A stretch of 64,000 nucleotides of DNA, taken from NCBI GenBank assembly GCA_008375315.1, contig CP032507.1:1911001-1975000 (forward strand), given 5' to 3'. Below the pieces are notes generated by a model. It saw only the letters and a program-made list of their open reading frames with translations, searched no databases and was not told where the DNA came from. This document shows positions 1 to 6,802 of the stretch, piece after piece. A program made the translations under genes and the position numbers. The first letter of the stretch is position 1. Each line of letters starts with the position of its first letter. This stretch comes from Ectothiorhodospiraceae bacterium BW-2 (GTDB taxonomy: Bacteria; Pseudomonadota; Gammaproteobacteria; Thiohalomonadales; Thiohalomonadaceae).

Positions 1-81
1 CATAATGCATTATTGGTTACACGTAATACTCGTGATTTTCCAGAAAATTCTGAAGGCATACGAATTCCTTATCAATTATAA
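1..81 (+). CDS. VapC-like PIN-domain toxin, C-terminal fragment (truncated by window edge)
   Basis: Frame 1 is open from the first base to a TAA at 79-81 and encodes 26 residues containing LVTRNTRDFP and a GIRIPYQL ending. This is the typical last strand and helix of PIN-domain ribonucleases of type II toxin-antitoxin systems (VapC). Only the tail is present; the catalytic aspartates and any antitoxin would lie to the left of the window. It is followed at once by an attC-like hairpin, so it may be the body of an integron gene cassette, where toxin-antitoxin genes are common. The family call rests on a short match. Confidence 0.6.
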   Translation, partial: HNALLVTRNTRDFPENSEGIRIPYQL

Positions 82-97
82 AATAACGACGATTAAA

Positions 98-167
98 ACC
101 TAACAAAACCATCCACTTGACCGTTTTTCGCTACGCTCCAAACGGCAAATGATGGTAATTGTTATGT
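98..167 (+). other. Putative integron attC recombination site
   Basis: The outer boxes ACCTAAC (98-104) and GTTATGT (161-167) fit the RYYYAAC / GTTRRRY attC core consensus, with one deviation in the second box. Between them lies an imperfect nested hairpin. TAACAA at 101-106 pairs with TTGTTA at 159-164, ACCATC at 108-113 with GATGGT at 151-156, and CCGTTT at 121-126 with AAACGG at 140-145. Unpaired bases fall between the stems and there is a 13-nt apical loop. It sits between the end of a toxin gene and the start of another gene, as attC does between cassettes. No integron integrase is in the window. Confidence 0.6.
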
Positions 168-188
168 GCTGAAAACAGGAAATAGAGA

Positions 189-278
189 ATGAAAGCAAAC
201 GAAACTAAAATAGAAGACTTTTTATCTTCAAATAAAACTCAATTTATAATTCCTGTATATCGAGGAATTATGATTGAG
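189..278 (+). pseudogene. DUF262 (GmrSD/ParB-nuclease-like) protein, 5' remnant
   Basis: The ATG at 189 opens a protein that begins MKANETKIEDFLSS and continues KTQFIIPVY. This is the characteristic start of DUF262-domain proteins, where FxIPxYQRxYxW is the conserved N-terminal motif. After VY, one missing base shifts the frame. The following bases still spell NYD and the first two bases of a Trp codon in the next frame. Similarity stops at about 278, exactly where the left inverted repeat of the RAYT element begins, so the gene was interrupted by that insertion. Nothing of its body is visible on the other side. As the gene following attC it could have been a cassette gene. Confidence 0.6.
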
Positions 279-311
279 AATTACGGTAACACTTTACCAA
301 TTACACTAATT
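279..311 (+). repeat. Left 33-bp inverted repeat of the RAYT element
   Basis: Positions 279-311 match the reverse complement of 998-1030 at 30 of 33 bases. Each copy has an internal small palindrome of the form GGTRACACYTTACC. The pair brackets the RAYT pseudogene in inverted orientation, which is how REP-type sequences usually flank their transposase gene. The left copy lies directly against the broken DUF262 reading frame. Confidence 0.75.
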
Positions 312-974
312 TTAACTGTCCATCCCCTTACTCTGTGATGGCGGGCGATCACGCTTGCCCGGTCTCAATGAGCAACCCAATGTCTTTTCAAGTTTCGCCA
401 ACGCTTGATCTCCCATCAACGGGTACCCAATACTTTGCCCCTTTGCTAGGGCGGCTTCAAGTTCTGCATTCGCCGGCATGTCGAGAAATTCATCAAGTCG
501 TTCGACCCGATCTAAAAGCGGCTTGACGACGACTAAGCCATTATCCTTTCCCCTAAAGTGGGTAAAAGTACTGGATCACTTCCAATCTACGGCAGTGGCC
601 GAAAGCTTTGCTTTAACAGGGTTCATTGCGACATAGCGAAAGGCGGCCATCAAGTGAGCTTCAGCCATGGCAACTGAGCCGAAGCGCCCCTGAAACAGAT
701 GACCTGTAACGTGAAGTCTTGCATTGATATAGGCGCTGTAACGACGATGCGTTTCCCTCACAGCCCGAGACAATCCGGTTTCGTCTGACGGTACCAGAAT
801 CAGGTGTGTATGGTTCGGCATCAAACAATAGGGCCAAACCATCACGGCTGCTGCCAGCCAATCTTTGTAGAGCGCGTGGTTGTTCTCTTCAAAGAACACT
901 TTCTGACGCCGGTTGCCCCGCTGAGTCACATGATGCGGAACACCGGGCACGATGATTCTTGGAAGTCTTGCCAT
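312..974 (-). pseudogene. REP-associated tyrosine transposase (RAYT, Y1/HUH family), nonsense-interrupted
   Basis: The start codon at 972-974 begins MARLPRIIVPGVPHHVTQRG, the typical start of TnpA-REP proteins. The HUH pair is visible in MPNHTHLIL and the catalytic Tyr in RRYSAYINAR. The first open segment ends after 132 codons at a TGA (576-578) in the motif DWK-stop-SS, where relatives have DWxWSS. The same frame then continues without another stop to 312, giving about 220 codons, the usual family length. The simplest reading is one TGG to TGA change. Family members recognise REP-like hairpins; here the gene is bracketed by 33-bp inverted repeats. It is probably inactive, although the HUH and Tyr motifs precede the stop. 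Confidence 0.8.
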
Positions 975-997
975 GTCGCGATATTACCGGACGAGAT

Positions 998-1030
998 AAT
1001 TAGTGTAAATGGTAAGGTGTCACCGTAATT
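998..1030 (-). repeat. Right 33-bp inverted repeat of the RAYT element
   Basis: Inverted partner of 279-311 with three mismatches, 24 bp upstream of the RAYT start codon. It runs into a short direct repeat of the unit AAATTACGG (about 1022-1052) that forms the junction with the IS66 relic. A third, solitary copy lies at 3517-3543. Confidence 0.75.
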
Positions 1031-1313
1031 TCCGTAATTTACCGTAATTTCCCAAATAGCAAGTGGCGACCAGAGAGAGAATGACATCGGCGACAGCGGC
1101 TCCGCCGAGCGTTCTGAAGAAGAGGCTGTTACGCCGTCCCCGAATCACCAGCTTGAGCATACTCTCCATCCGGTTATTATCGATTTGTGCCCTCTCAATG
1201 CGGCAAAATCCGGTCAACTTATTGTAGTGGTTGAGCAGATAGCGGATCGCTTTGCCTAGCGGACTGTTTTCCTCGACATCGCCACTCTCAATCTGCGCCT
1301 CGCCCCCCCTGAG
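1020..1313 (-). pseudogene. IS66-family transposase (TnpC), C-terminal fragment
   Basis: The reading frame encodes SPLGKAIRYLLNHYNKL, then a region aligning with the DNN(x)xE segment of IS66 transposases (IDNNRMESMLKLVIRGRRNS), and LFFRTLGGAAVADVILSLVATC. This is the conserved C-terminal part of TnpC. The first Glu of the usual NxxE motif is replaced by Met, and similarity ends where the AAATTACGG repeats start. It has no start codon of its own and is cut on its 5' side by the IS3-type element at 1314. The N-terminal and central part is found at 3190-3512 in the same orientation, so the two are pieces of one copy with internal sequence missing. Confidence 0.7.
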
Positions 1314-1334
1314 TGTCAAGATACCCTGAGACCA

Positions 1335-1366
1335 CCCCTGATGAGAAATGAATGTAGAATCAGGGG
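1335..1366 (+). other. Hairpin in IS3-type element leader
   Basis: CCCCTGAT (1335-1342) and ATCAGGGG (1359-1366) can form an 8-bp stem with a 16-nt loop, 22 bp upstream of the orfA start. Such leader hairpins in insertion sequences often shield transposase translation from outside transcription; here that role is inferred from position only. Confidence 0.4.
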
Positions 1367-1387
1367 GGGCAACAGAGGAGATACACG

Positions 1388-1792
1388 ATGCCCAAAGATA
1401 CTACCGTTTTACCCTCCAACGAGGTTACCGACCCCGATGAAGAGAAGCGCTCCTACCGCAAATTTAGTGAGGAAGAGAAGCTTCGGATCCTAGCAGAAGC
1501 AGAGCAGTGCAAGGAGCCGGGTCAGCTAGGCGAGCTGCTGCGCAAAGAGCAGATCTACAGCTCCCATCTGACCAAATGGCGCCGACAACTGCAAGCACAG
1601 GGGCAGGCTGGCCTGAAAGGGAAACAGAGTGGTCGCAAACCGAGCCTAGACAAGCGAGATAAGGAGATAGAGCGTTTAAAGAAGGAAATTCAGCGTCTTA
1701 GCCAACGGTTACAGCAGACCGAAGGGGTGATTGCGCTCCAAAAAAAAGCCTTCAGCTTATTGGAGCAGATGAACACAGAGATAAGCTTATGA
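1388..1792 (+). CDS. IS3-family transposase OrfA (HTH DNA-binding subunit)
   Basis: A 134-residue protein with the OrfA helix-turn-helix (YRKFSEEEKLRILAEAEQC to about residue 75). A basic stretch follows and then a leucine-zipper-like coiled coil (about 90-125), used for oligomerisation with OrfB. It overlaps orfB by 4 bp (ATGA). A run of eight A residues at 1740-1747 lies where both frames are open, so a programmed -1 frameshift could yield the OrfAB fusion transposase normal for this family. The gene looks intact. Confidence 0.88.
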   Translation: MPKDTTVLPSNEVTDPDEEKRSYRKFSEEEKLRILAEAEQCKEPGQLGELLRKEQIYSSHLTKWRRQLQAQGQAGLKGKQSGRKPSLDKRDKEIERLKKEIQRLSQRLQQTEGVIALQKKAFSLLEQMNTEISL

Positions 1793-2838
1793 GATTAGTT
1801 GAAAAAGAGTGCCCCAGTTCGGTGAGCATAAGAGCCGCTTGCGATAGCCTAGCGCTCTCGCGTGCAGGCTACTACCGCCGACAGGCTCCGGTTGTCTCCC
1901 CCCGAGCGAGCCTTCCAAGACCCGTCGCAGCCAATGCGCTGAGTGAGGCAGAGAGGCAAGCCGTTCTGGGGCTTTTGAACAGCGAACGATTCTATGACCA
2001 ACCTCCGGCAGAGATCTATGCTAGCCTGCTGGATGAAGGGAAATATTACTGTTCAATCAGTACGATGTATCGGATCCTTCGTGCTAATCAACAGACGGGA
2101 GAGCGGCGAGCTCAAAAACCGGCCAAATCACACGCTATCCCCCGATTACGGGCGACCCGCCCGAATGATGTTTGGACATGGGATATCACTAAGCTTCCCA
2201 CCACAGAGCAGGGTAACTTCTTGAATCTCTATGTGGTGATGGATCTCTACAGCCGTTTTATTGTGGCTTGGATGGTCTCAAGGAAGGAGAATAGTGAGCT
2301 CTCCAAGCTGTTAATCAGTGACGCAGCGGCTCGCTATCGGGTCGCGCTCAGTGGCTTAACACTGCATCAGGATAGAGGTGTGCCGATGACCGCCAGAGGC
2401 TATCTCGACTTGATGGCCGAACTGGGGATCACCTGCTCCCACAGCCGTCCACGAGTCAGTAACGACAATCCGTTTAGCGAGAGTCAATTTAAAACACTCA
2501 AGCAACAACCCGATTATCCTCAACGATTGACAGGAGTTGACCATGCCAGAATATGGTTTAGTGACTATGTTGACTGGTACTGTTTCCACCACCACCATCG
2601 AGGGATTGCGTGGTTCACTCCAGAGCAGGTATTTACCGGTCGTTACAAGGAGGTTAGCGAGCAGCGTGAACAGGCGCTGAAGCAGGCCTATCAGCAGCAT
2701 CCGAAACGCTTTATTCATGGTGAGCCCAAGGTTAAGCAACCCCCTACTGAGGTATGGATTAACCCCGCTCTACCGGAGGAGGGGGTGGGGTCGCTGGAGG
2801 TCAACTATCCAACCCTGAATAGAGCGAAGGAGAGATGA
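1789..2838 (+). CDS. IS3-family transposase OrfB (DDE integrase domain)
   Basis: A 349-residue protein with the N-terminal HTH_21 region and an rve integrase core. The catalytic triad can be assigned as Asp132 (in WTWDIT), Asp195 (in LHQDRG) and Glu231 (in NPFSES). The last pair is 35 residues apart, the classic DD35E spacing. The usual HSD before RG is HQD here. The frame is -1 relative to orfA and open upstream to the A8 run, consistent with frameshift production of OrfAB. No stop or frameshift is seen, so the element may still be mobile. Confidence 0.9.
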   Translation: MRLVEKECPSSVSIRAACDSLALSRAGYYRRQAPVVSPRASLPRPVAANALSEAERQAVLGLLNSERFYDQPPAEIYASLLDEGKYYCSISTMYRILRANQQTGERRAQKPAKSHAIPRLRATRPNDVWTWDITKLPTTEQGNFLNLYVVMDLYSRFIVAWMVSRKENSELSKLLISDAAARYRVALSGLTLHQDRGVPMTARGYLDLMAELGITCSHSRPRVSNDNPFSESQFKTLKQQPDYPQRLTGVDHARIWFSDYVDWYCFHHHHRGIAWFTPEQVFTGRYKEVSEQREQALKQAYQQHPKRFIHGEPKVKQPPTEVWINPALPEEGVGSLEVNYPTLNRAKER

Positions 2839-2903
2839 GTGACGGTGCCGCTAGTGGGTCTATCGTCGATGGCTTTAGCCGGTTGTGGTGGCTGAATGAC
2901 AGA

Positions 2904-2970
2904 GCGTTATCCATAGCCCGCCCCCCGGAGACCCCCTTATTATCGTAGGGGGGCGGGCTGTGGGTAACGC
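2904..2970. other. Long near-perfect hairpin downstream of orfB
   Basis: The arms 2904-2926 and 2948-2970 are 23 nt each and complementary throughout, with two G-T (wobble) pairs, enclosing a 21-nt loop. The base of the stem is very GC-rich (runs of six C and six G). No U-run follows, so it is not a typical intrinsic terminator. It lies inside the proposed IS boundaries in the unusually long non-coding tail. The apparent 96-codon minus-strand frame across this region (2801-3091) has no recognisable homology. Confidence 0.6.
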
Positions 2971-3189
2971 GGTGCAGGAGGGAGGTTCCTAGATTAGGGG
3001 TTGCAGTTCGCCTTGCAGCTCCCCCTTGCTGAAGGGCTTGGCTCTTGCGGCAAAGGGCCATGAGGGTCATGTTCGCTCCTTGTTGCGTCATGACTCAACA
3101 TAGGCGAAATTTACCGGTGAGGGCAGTGGCAATCACCGGCTAGATTTAGAGCTTTATTTTTTTAACAACTGGTCTCAAATTGCTTGACA

Positions 3190-3512
3190 GCTTCCGCCCC
3201 ACTGTTTCAGGCTTCAGAATCGTGCCCTGATTCAAAATCCGGTTGGGTGTGTCATCCAGATTGAAGTGGGGCGCATCAGCAGTCAGTTGTTTGAGTGCCT
3301 TAAATACCACGAAGCCATCATTGGCGACAGACTCGGTTTGGTCATAGAGTGACGACGCAGTCAGTGGCACCCCTAATATCTGCTGCAGCGTCTGCCGCCA
3401 TCTTGCTGAAAATCGTCTGTAGGGGTCGCGGTAAAGTAGGTGCCACAGCTATTGCAGCGCAGCTACTCGAAAATATGTTCGACCGCACTTAAAGGGGGCT
3501 CGCCCTGAATCC
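3190..3512 (-). pseudogene. IS66-family transposase (TnpC), N-terminal/central fragments
   Basis: Reading leftward from about 3510, one frame encodes PPLSAVEHIFE, a TAG, then LRCNSCGTYFTATP. This is the zinc-binding segment of IS66 transposases. A frameshift follows. A second frame gives GVPLTASSLYDQTE and then ADAPHFNLDDTPNRIL, the central RNase-H-like part with the DDT motif. The frame is lost at the right end of the IS3-type element (3189). At least one nonsense codon, one frameshift, the insertion and an apparent deletion of the segment between this piece and the C-terminal piece at 1020-1313 make it a relic. Confidence 0.65.
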
Positions 3513-3516
3513 GTAT

Positions 3517-3543
3517 GTAAATGGTAAAGTGTCACCGTAATTC
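3517..3543 (-). repeat. Solitary third copy of the RAYT-element repeat
   Basis: Twenty-seven bases matching the right repeat of the RAYT element (1005-1030 region) with one difference and in the same orientation. It stands alone at the right edge of the transposon cluster, just before the AT-rich leader of the hydrogenase genes. With the other two copies it brackets the whole IS66/IS3 block, so homologous recombination between copies could delete that block. Confidence 0.65.
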
Positions 3544-3677
3544 CCAATTCCCATATTAGTGAGTTATTTTATTATAAACTACTGAATTTTAATGATTATT
3601 TTTTTAGATTTCGTTGCGTTGTGGCTGCAATTGAGCTATACCTATCGCTAATGGGGGCGTTTTTTAGGGGGAAATCT

Positions 3678-6245
3678 ATGTTACAGCGACTGGTTGCATT
3701 GCAGCAGCGCGACGGTTATATCTCCAAAGGTGCCGCAGCGGCGCTGGCGCAGCAGCTTGATATCAGCATCGCCGAGATCGATGCGGTTATCGACTTCTAC
3801 GACTTTTTGCATCATGACTATCGCGGTCAGTTTGAGATTCGCTTTAGCGATAATATTACCGATCAGTTTGCCGGTAGCCGAGAGTTGATGGCGCAGCTAT
3901 GCCAGCGATTGGGTGTCGAGGTGGGGAGGGTGCGTGGCGATGGGCGGGTGTTGGTCGATACCACCTCCTGTACCGGCATGAGTGATCAGGGGCCGGCGCT
4001 ACTGGTCAATGGCTTCGCGATAGCTCGTTTGAACTCAATGCGTATTGAGCGTGTGGCCGAGCTAATTGAGCAGGGTACTGAGTTATCAACATGGCCGGCA
4101 GAGCTATTCGATATTCAGACAAACATTCGTCGTACCGATAGTCAGTTGCAATCCCCTCTGCCTGAGGGAGCCGCACTGACCGCGTTACAGCAGCAGGGAG
4201 GGGAGGCGCTGTTGGCCGATATTGAGGCCTCAGGCGTTCGTGGCCGCGGCGGGGCTGGGTTTCCTACCGGTCGTAAGTGGCGCTACTGTCGTCAGAGTGA
4301 GGCGCTAGAGCGGATCGTGGTCTGTAATGCCGATGAGGGGGAGCCGGGAACTTTTAAAGATAGGGTGTTACTGCAGCGCTATGCTGCGGATGTGATTGAG
4401 GGGATGACGCTCGCTGGGGCGATTGTCGGCGCTAGGCGAGGTTTTATCTATCTGCGGGGGGAGTACCGCTTTTTACTCTCCCCTTTAGAGTCGCTGTTAA
4501 TGAAGAGACGAGCTGCCGGGTTACTAGGCGAATCGATTTTAGGCGATTTAAACTGGCGGTTTGAGATTGAGATCCACCTCGGAGCCGGTGCCTATATCTG
4601 TGGCGAGGAGTCGGCACTGATTGAGTCGCTGGAGGGGAAGCGGGGTATTCCGCGTAAGCGGCCACCCTTTCCGGTGAGCGCCGGTTATCGGGGGTTGCCG
4701 ACGGTGGTGAATAATGTGGAGACCTTTTTTGCCGCCGCCCGTATTGCTCACTATGGGAGTGAGTGGTTTCGTCGTCGCGGCTCTAGCCACTCTACCGGAA
4801 CTAAATTGCTAAGCATCAGTGGTGATTGTGAGCTGCCTGGTCTCTATGAGTATCCGTTCGGTGTCTCCATCGCCCAGGTCTTGGCCGATTGCGGCGCGAC
4901 CGAGGTGCAGGCGGTACAGATAGCCGGTGCTGCTGGGCAGACGCTCGCACCGATCGAGTTTGAGCGGGCGATCGATTGTGAGGATGCCTCCACCGGTGGT
5001 TCGTTGATGATCTTTAATCGCCAGCGCGATATGGTGCAGGTCGCGCGTAACTTTAGCCACTTTTTTGCCCACGAGAGCTGTGGTTTCTGTACTCCTTGCC
5101 GTGTCGGCACCGCGCTGCTACGGGATGGTATCGATAAGCTCGAACGGGGTGAGGCTAGCTGTCACGATCTACGGCAGCTAGATCAAATCGCTACGCTGTT
5201 ACATAAGGGGAGCCACTGCGGTCTAGGGCAGACAGCGGCTAATCCGGTGCTCGATCTACTCAATAACTTCCCTGCAAGTTATCAGCAGCGGCTGCGAGCT
5301 AGTGACTATGAGCCGGCTTTTAATCTACAGGCGGCACTGTCGGAGTCGGGGCGACTACGGCATCAGCCGCCACCTCCGATTGCGACGACGCTCAGTGCCG
5401 AGGGTGGTTGCTGGATTGAGGCGCGTTCGCTGCCGCCGATTCGGATCGATAGCGCTGTGGTGGAGACGGTAACTGACTCGTCGGGGGCGGATTCGGTGAC
5501 CTCGTTTAATCAGGGTGAGGGGCGCTTTACCCTCGATGGTGAGGCGGTACCCTTTCGGGCCGGGGAGACGATTATGGCCGCAGCGGCGCGGGCGGGGCAC
5601 TATATTCCCCACCTCTGCTACCACCCCGACCTCCCGGCTAGTGGTAGTTGTCGCCTCTGCCTAGTGAAGATGGATGGCCGAGTCGTGAGTAGCTGTACCC
5701 AGCCGGCACTCAACGGTGCGGTAGTCGAACATCGTAGTGGCGACATGATGGCTTGGCGGCGTCAACTGCTACAGCTACTCTTTGTCGAGGGGAACCACTA
5801 CTGTCCCGGCTGTGAGCAGAGTGGTCGTTGTCAACTGCAGGCGGTCGCCTATAGTGTGGGGATGATCTCTTCGAGCTACCCCCACTTCTACCCGCGACGA
5901 CTGCTCGACGCTAGCCACCCCGATGTGGTTCTCGACTTTAACCGCTGTATTTTGTGTGGTCTCTGCGTGGCGGCGAGTCGTGAGCTAGATCATAAACGGC
6001 TGTTTACTCTGCGCGGACGCGGGATAGCTACCCGTGTGGCGATCAACTCTGAGAGCGGGCAGCTAGCCGAGAGTGGCTTTGAGATAAGCGATCGCGCAGC
6101 TCAACTCTGTCCGGTTGGGGTCTTTTTGGAGCGCCATCGCGGTTACGATACGCCGATAGGGGAGCGGCTTTACGATAGGGAGCCGATTGCGATGGTGGGC
6201 GATATCGCGCCATTTAGAGCGCGGGAGGTGCGCTATGAGTCGTAA
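3678..6245 (+). CDS. hoxFU: NAD-reducing hydrogenase diaphorase, fused HoxF-HoxU
   Basis: An 855-residue fusion that passes electrons between the [NiFe] hydrogenase module and NAD+. Residues 1-150 form the NuoE-like domain present in HoxF; only one of its cluster cysteines (C98, TSCTG) is evident. Residues about 170-560 are NuoF-like. They contain the NADH/FMN glycine-rich loop at 186-196, the acidic ADEGEPGTFKDR loop, and the [4Fe-4S] ligands C468, C471, C474 and C514. A 60-residue linker follows. Then comes HoxU: a [2Fe-2S] ferredoxin fold (C647, C658, C661, C673), a CPGC/C cluster segment and a further cysteine group (CILCGLC). HoxF and HoxU are normally separate genes. I chose ATG 3678, 7 nt after AGGGGG, over GTG 3621, which has no Shine-Dalgarno. 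Confidence 0.93.
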   Translation: MLQRLVALQQRDGYISKGAAAALAQQLDISIAEIDAVIDFYDFLHHDYRGQFEIRFSDNITDQFAGSRELMAQLCQRLGVEVGRVRGDGRVLVDTTSCTGMSDQGPALLVNGFAIARLNSMRIERVAELIEQGTELSTWPAELFDIQTNIRRTDSQLQSPLPEGAALTALQQQGGEALLADIEASGVRGRGGAGFPTGRKWRYCRQSEALERIVVCNADEGEPGTFKDRVLLQRYAADVIEGMTLAGAIVGARRGFIYLRGEYRFLLSPLESLLMKRRAAGLLGESILGDLNWRFEIEIHLGAGAYICGEESALIESLEGKRGIPRKRPPFPVSAGYRGLPTVVNNVETFFAAARIAHYGSEWFRRRGSSHSTGTKLLSISGDCELPGLYEYPFGVSIAQVLADCGATEVQAVQIAGAAGQTLAPIEFERAIDCEDASTGGSLMIFNRQRDMVQVARNFSHFFAHESCGFCTPCRVGTALLRDGIDKLERGEASCHDLRQLDQIATLLHKGSHCGLGQTAANPVLDLLNNFPASYQQRLRASDYEPAFNLQAALSESGRLRHQPPPPIATTLSAEGGCWIEARSLPPIRIDSAVVETVTDSSGADSVTSFNQGEGRFTLDGEAVPFRAGETIMAAAARAGHYIPHLCYHPDLPASGSCRLCLVKMDGRVVSSCTQPALNGAVVEHRSGDMMAWRRQLLQLLFVEGNHYCPGCEQSGRCQLQAVAYSVGMISSSYPHFYPRRLLDASHPDVVLDFNRCILCGLCVAASRELDHKRLFTLRGRGIATRVAINSESGQLAESGFEISDRAAQLCPVGVFLERHRGYDTPIGERLYDREPIAMVGDIAPFRAREVRYES

Positions 6246-6774
6246 AACGAAAGTGGCTACCGCTTCACTGTGTGGCTGTTTTGGCTGCCATATGTCGCTG
6301 CTCGATATCGATGAGCGGATTTTCGATCTGGTCGAATTGATTGAGCTAGAGCGATCGCCGTTAAACGATCTGAAAGAGGTTAGCGAAGTCGATGTGGTGC
6401 TTATTGAGGGTGGCGTGGCTAATAGTGATAATGTTGAGCTACTGCTACAGTTTCGGGCTAAGAGTCAGATTTTAGTTGCTGTCGGAGCGTGTGCGATTAA
6501 TGGCGGTATTCCGGCGATGCGTAATCAGTTCAGTGTCAGTGAGTCTCTGCAAGAGTCCTATCTCAATGGCCTTGGTGTGACTGAGGGGCAGATTCCGGAC
6601 GATGATGAGATCCCGTGGCTACTCAATCAGGTACACCCTCTGCATGAGGTGGTGCGGGTCGATTACGCGCTGCCAGGCTGTCCGCCCGGAGGGGAGACGC
6701 TCTGGCGCTTTTTAAGTGCGCTACTTCGGGGGGAGCCGATCATACTCCCCTATACCCAGCTACACTACGATTAA
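6235..6774 (+). CDS. hoxY: NAD-reducing hydrogenase small subunit HoxY
   Basis: A 179-residue protein of the short NADH:ubiquinone oxidoreductase 20-kDa/HoxY type. It carries the proximal [4Fe-4S] cluster that relays electrons from the HoxH active site to the diaphorase. Cluster ligands are seen in SLCGCFGCHMS near the start, in the conserved GACAINGG segment, and in LPGCPPGGE near the C-terminus. The start at 6235 overlaps the hoxFU stop by 11 bp and has GGGAGG upstream, which implies coupled translation. No signal peptide is present, as expected for a cytoplasmic bidirectional hydrogenase. Confidence 0.92.
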   Translation: MSRKTKVATASLCGCFGCHMSLLDIDERIFDLVELIELERSPLNDLKEVSEVDVVLIEGGVANSDNVELLLQFRAKSQILVAVGACAINGGIPAMRNQFSVSESLQESYLNGLGVTEGQIPDDDEIPWLLNQVHPLHEVVRVDYALPGCPPGGETLWRFLSALLRGEPIILPYTQLHYD

Positions 6775-6802
6775 AGACTCAATTGCGGAGAGGGGGATAG
6801 GT

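Larger units (their letters stand above)
1314..3189 (+). mobile_element. IS3-family insertion sequence inserted in an IS66 relic
   Basis: The element carries overlapping orfA and orfB. Its boundaries are proposed from imperfect terminal inverted repeats. The left end has TGTCAAG (1314-1320), 6 bases, then TGAGACCA (1327-1334). The right end read inward has TGTCAAG (3183-3189), 5 bases, then TGAGACCA (3170-3177). IS66 fragments in the same orientation lie on both sides, so the element landed inside an IS66 copy. I could not see a clear target-site duplication. At about 1.88 kb it is longer than most IS3 members (1.2-1.6 kb), because about 350 bp of non-coding DNA with a strong hairpin follows orfB. 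Confidence 0.65.

Noticed and set aside
335-526. 63-codon plus-strand reading frame
   Set aside because: It lies antisense to the C-terminal half of the RAYT pseudogene, whose frame is homologous to the family; the plus frame is a shadow.
576-578. TGA of the RAYT gene read as Trp or selenocysteine
   Set aside because: No SECIS-like element or code change is supported; all intact genes use TGG for Trp and TGA as stop (for example IS3 orfB). A point mutation is simpler.
2801-3091. 96-codon minus-strand frame within the IS3-type element
   Set aside because: No recognisable motif, it crosses the long hairpin, overlaps the orfB end, and has no convincing ribosome-binding site.
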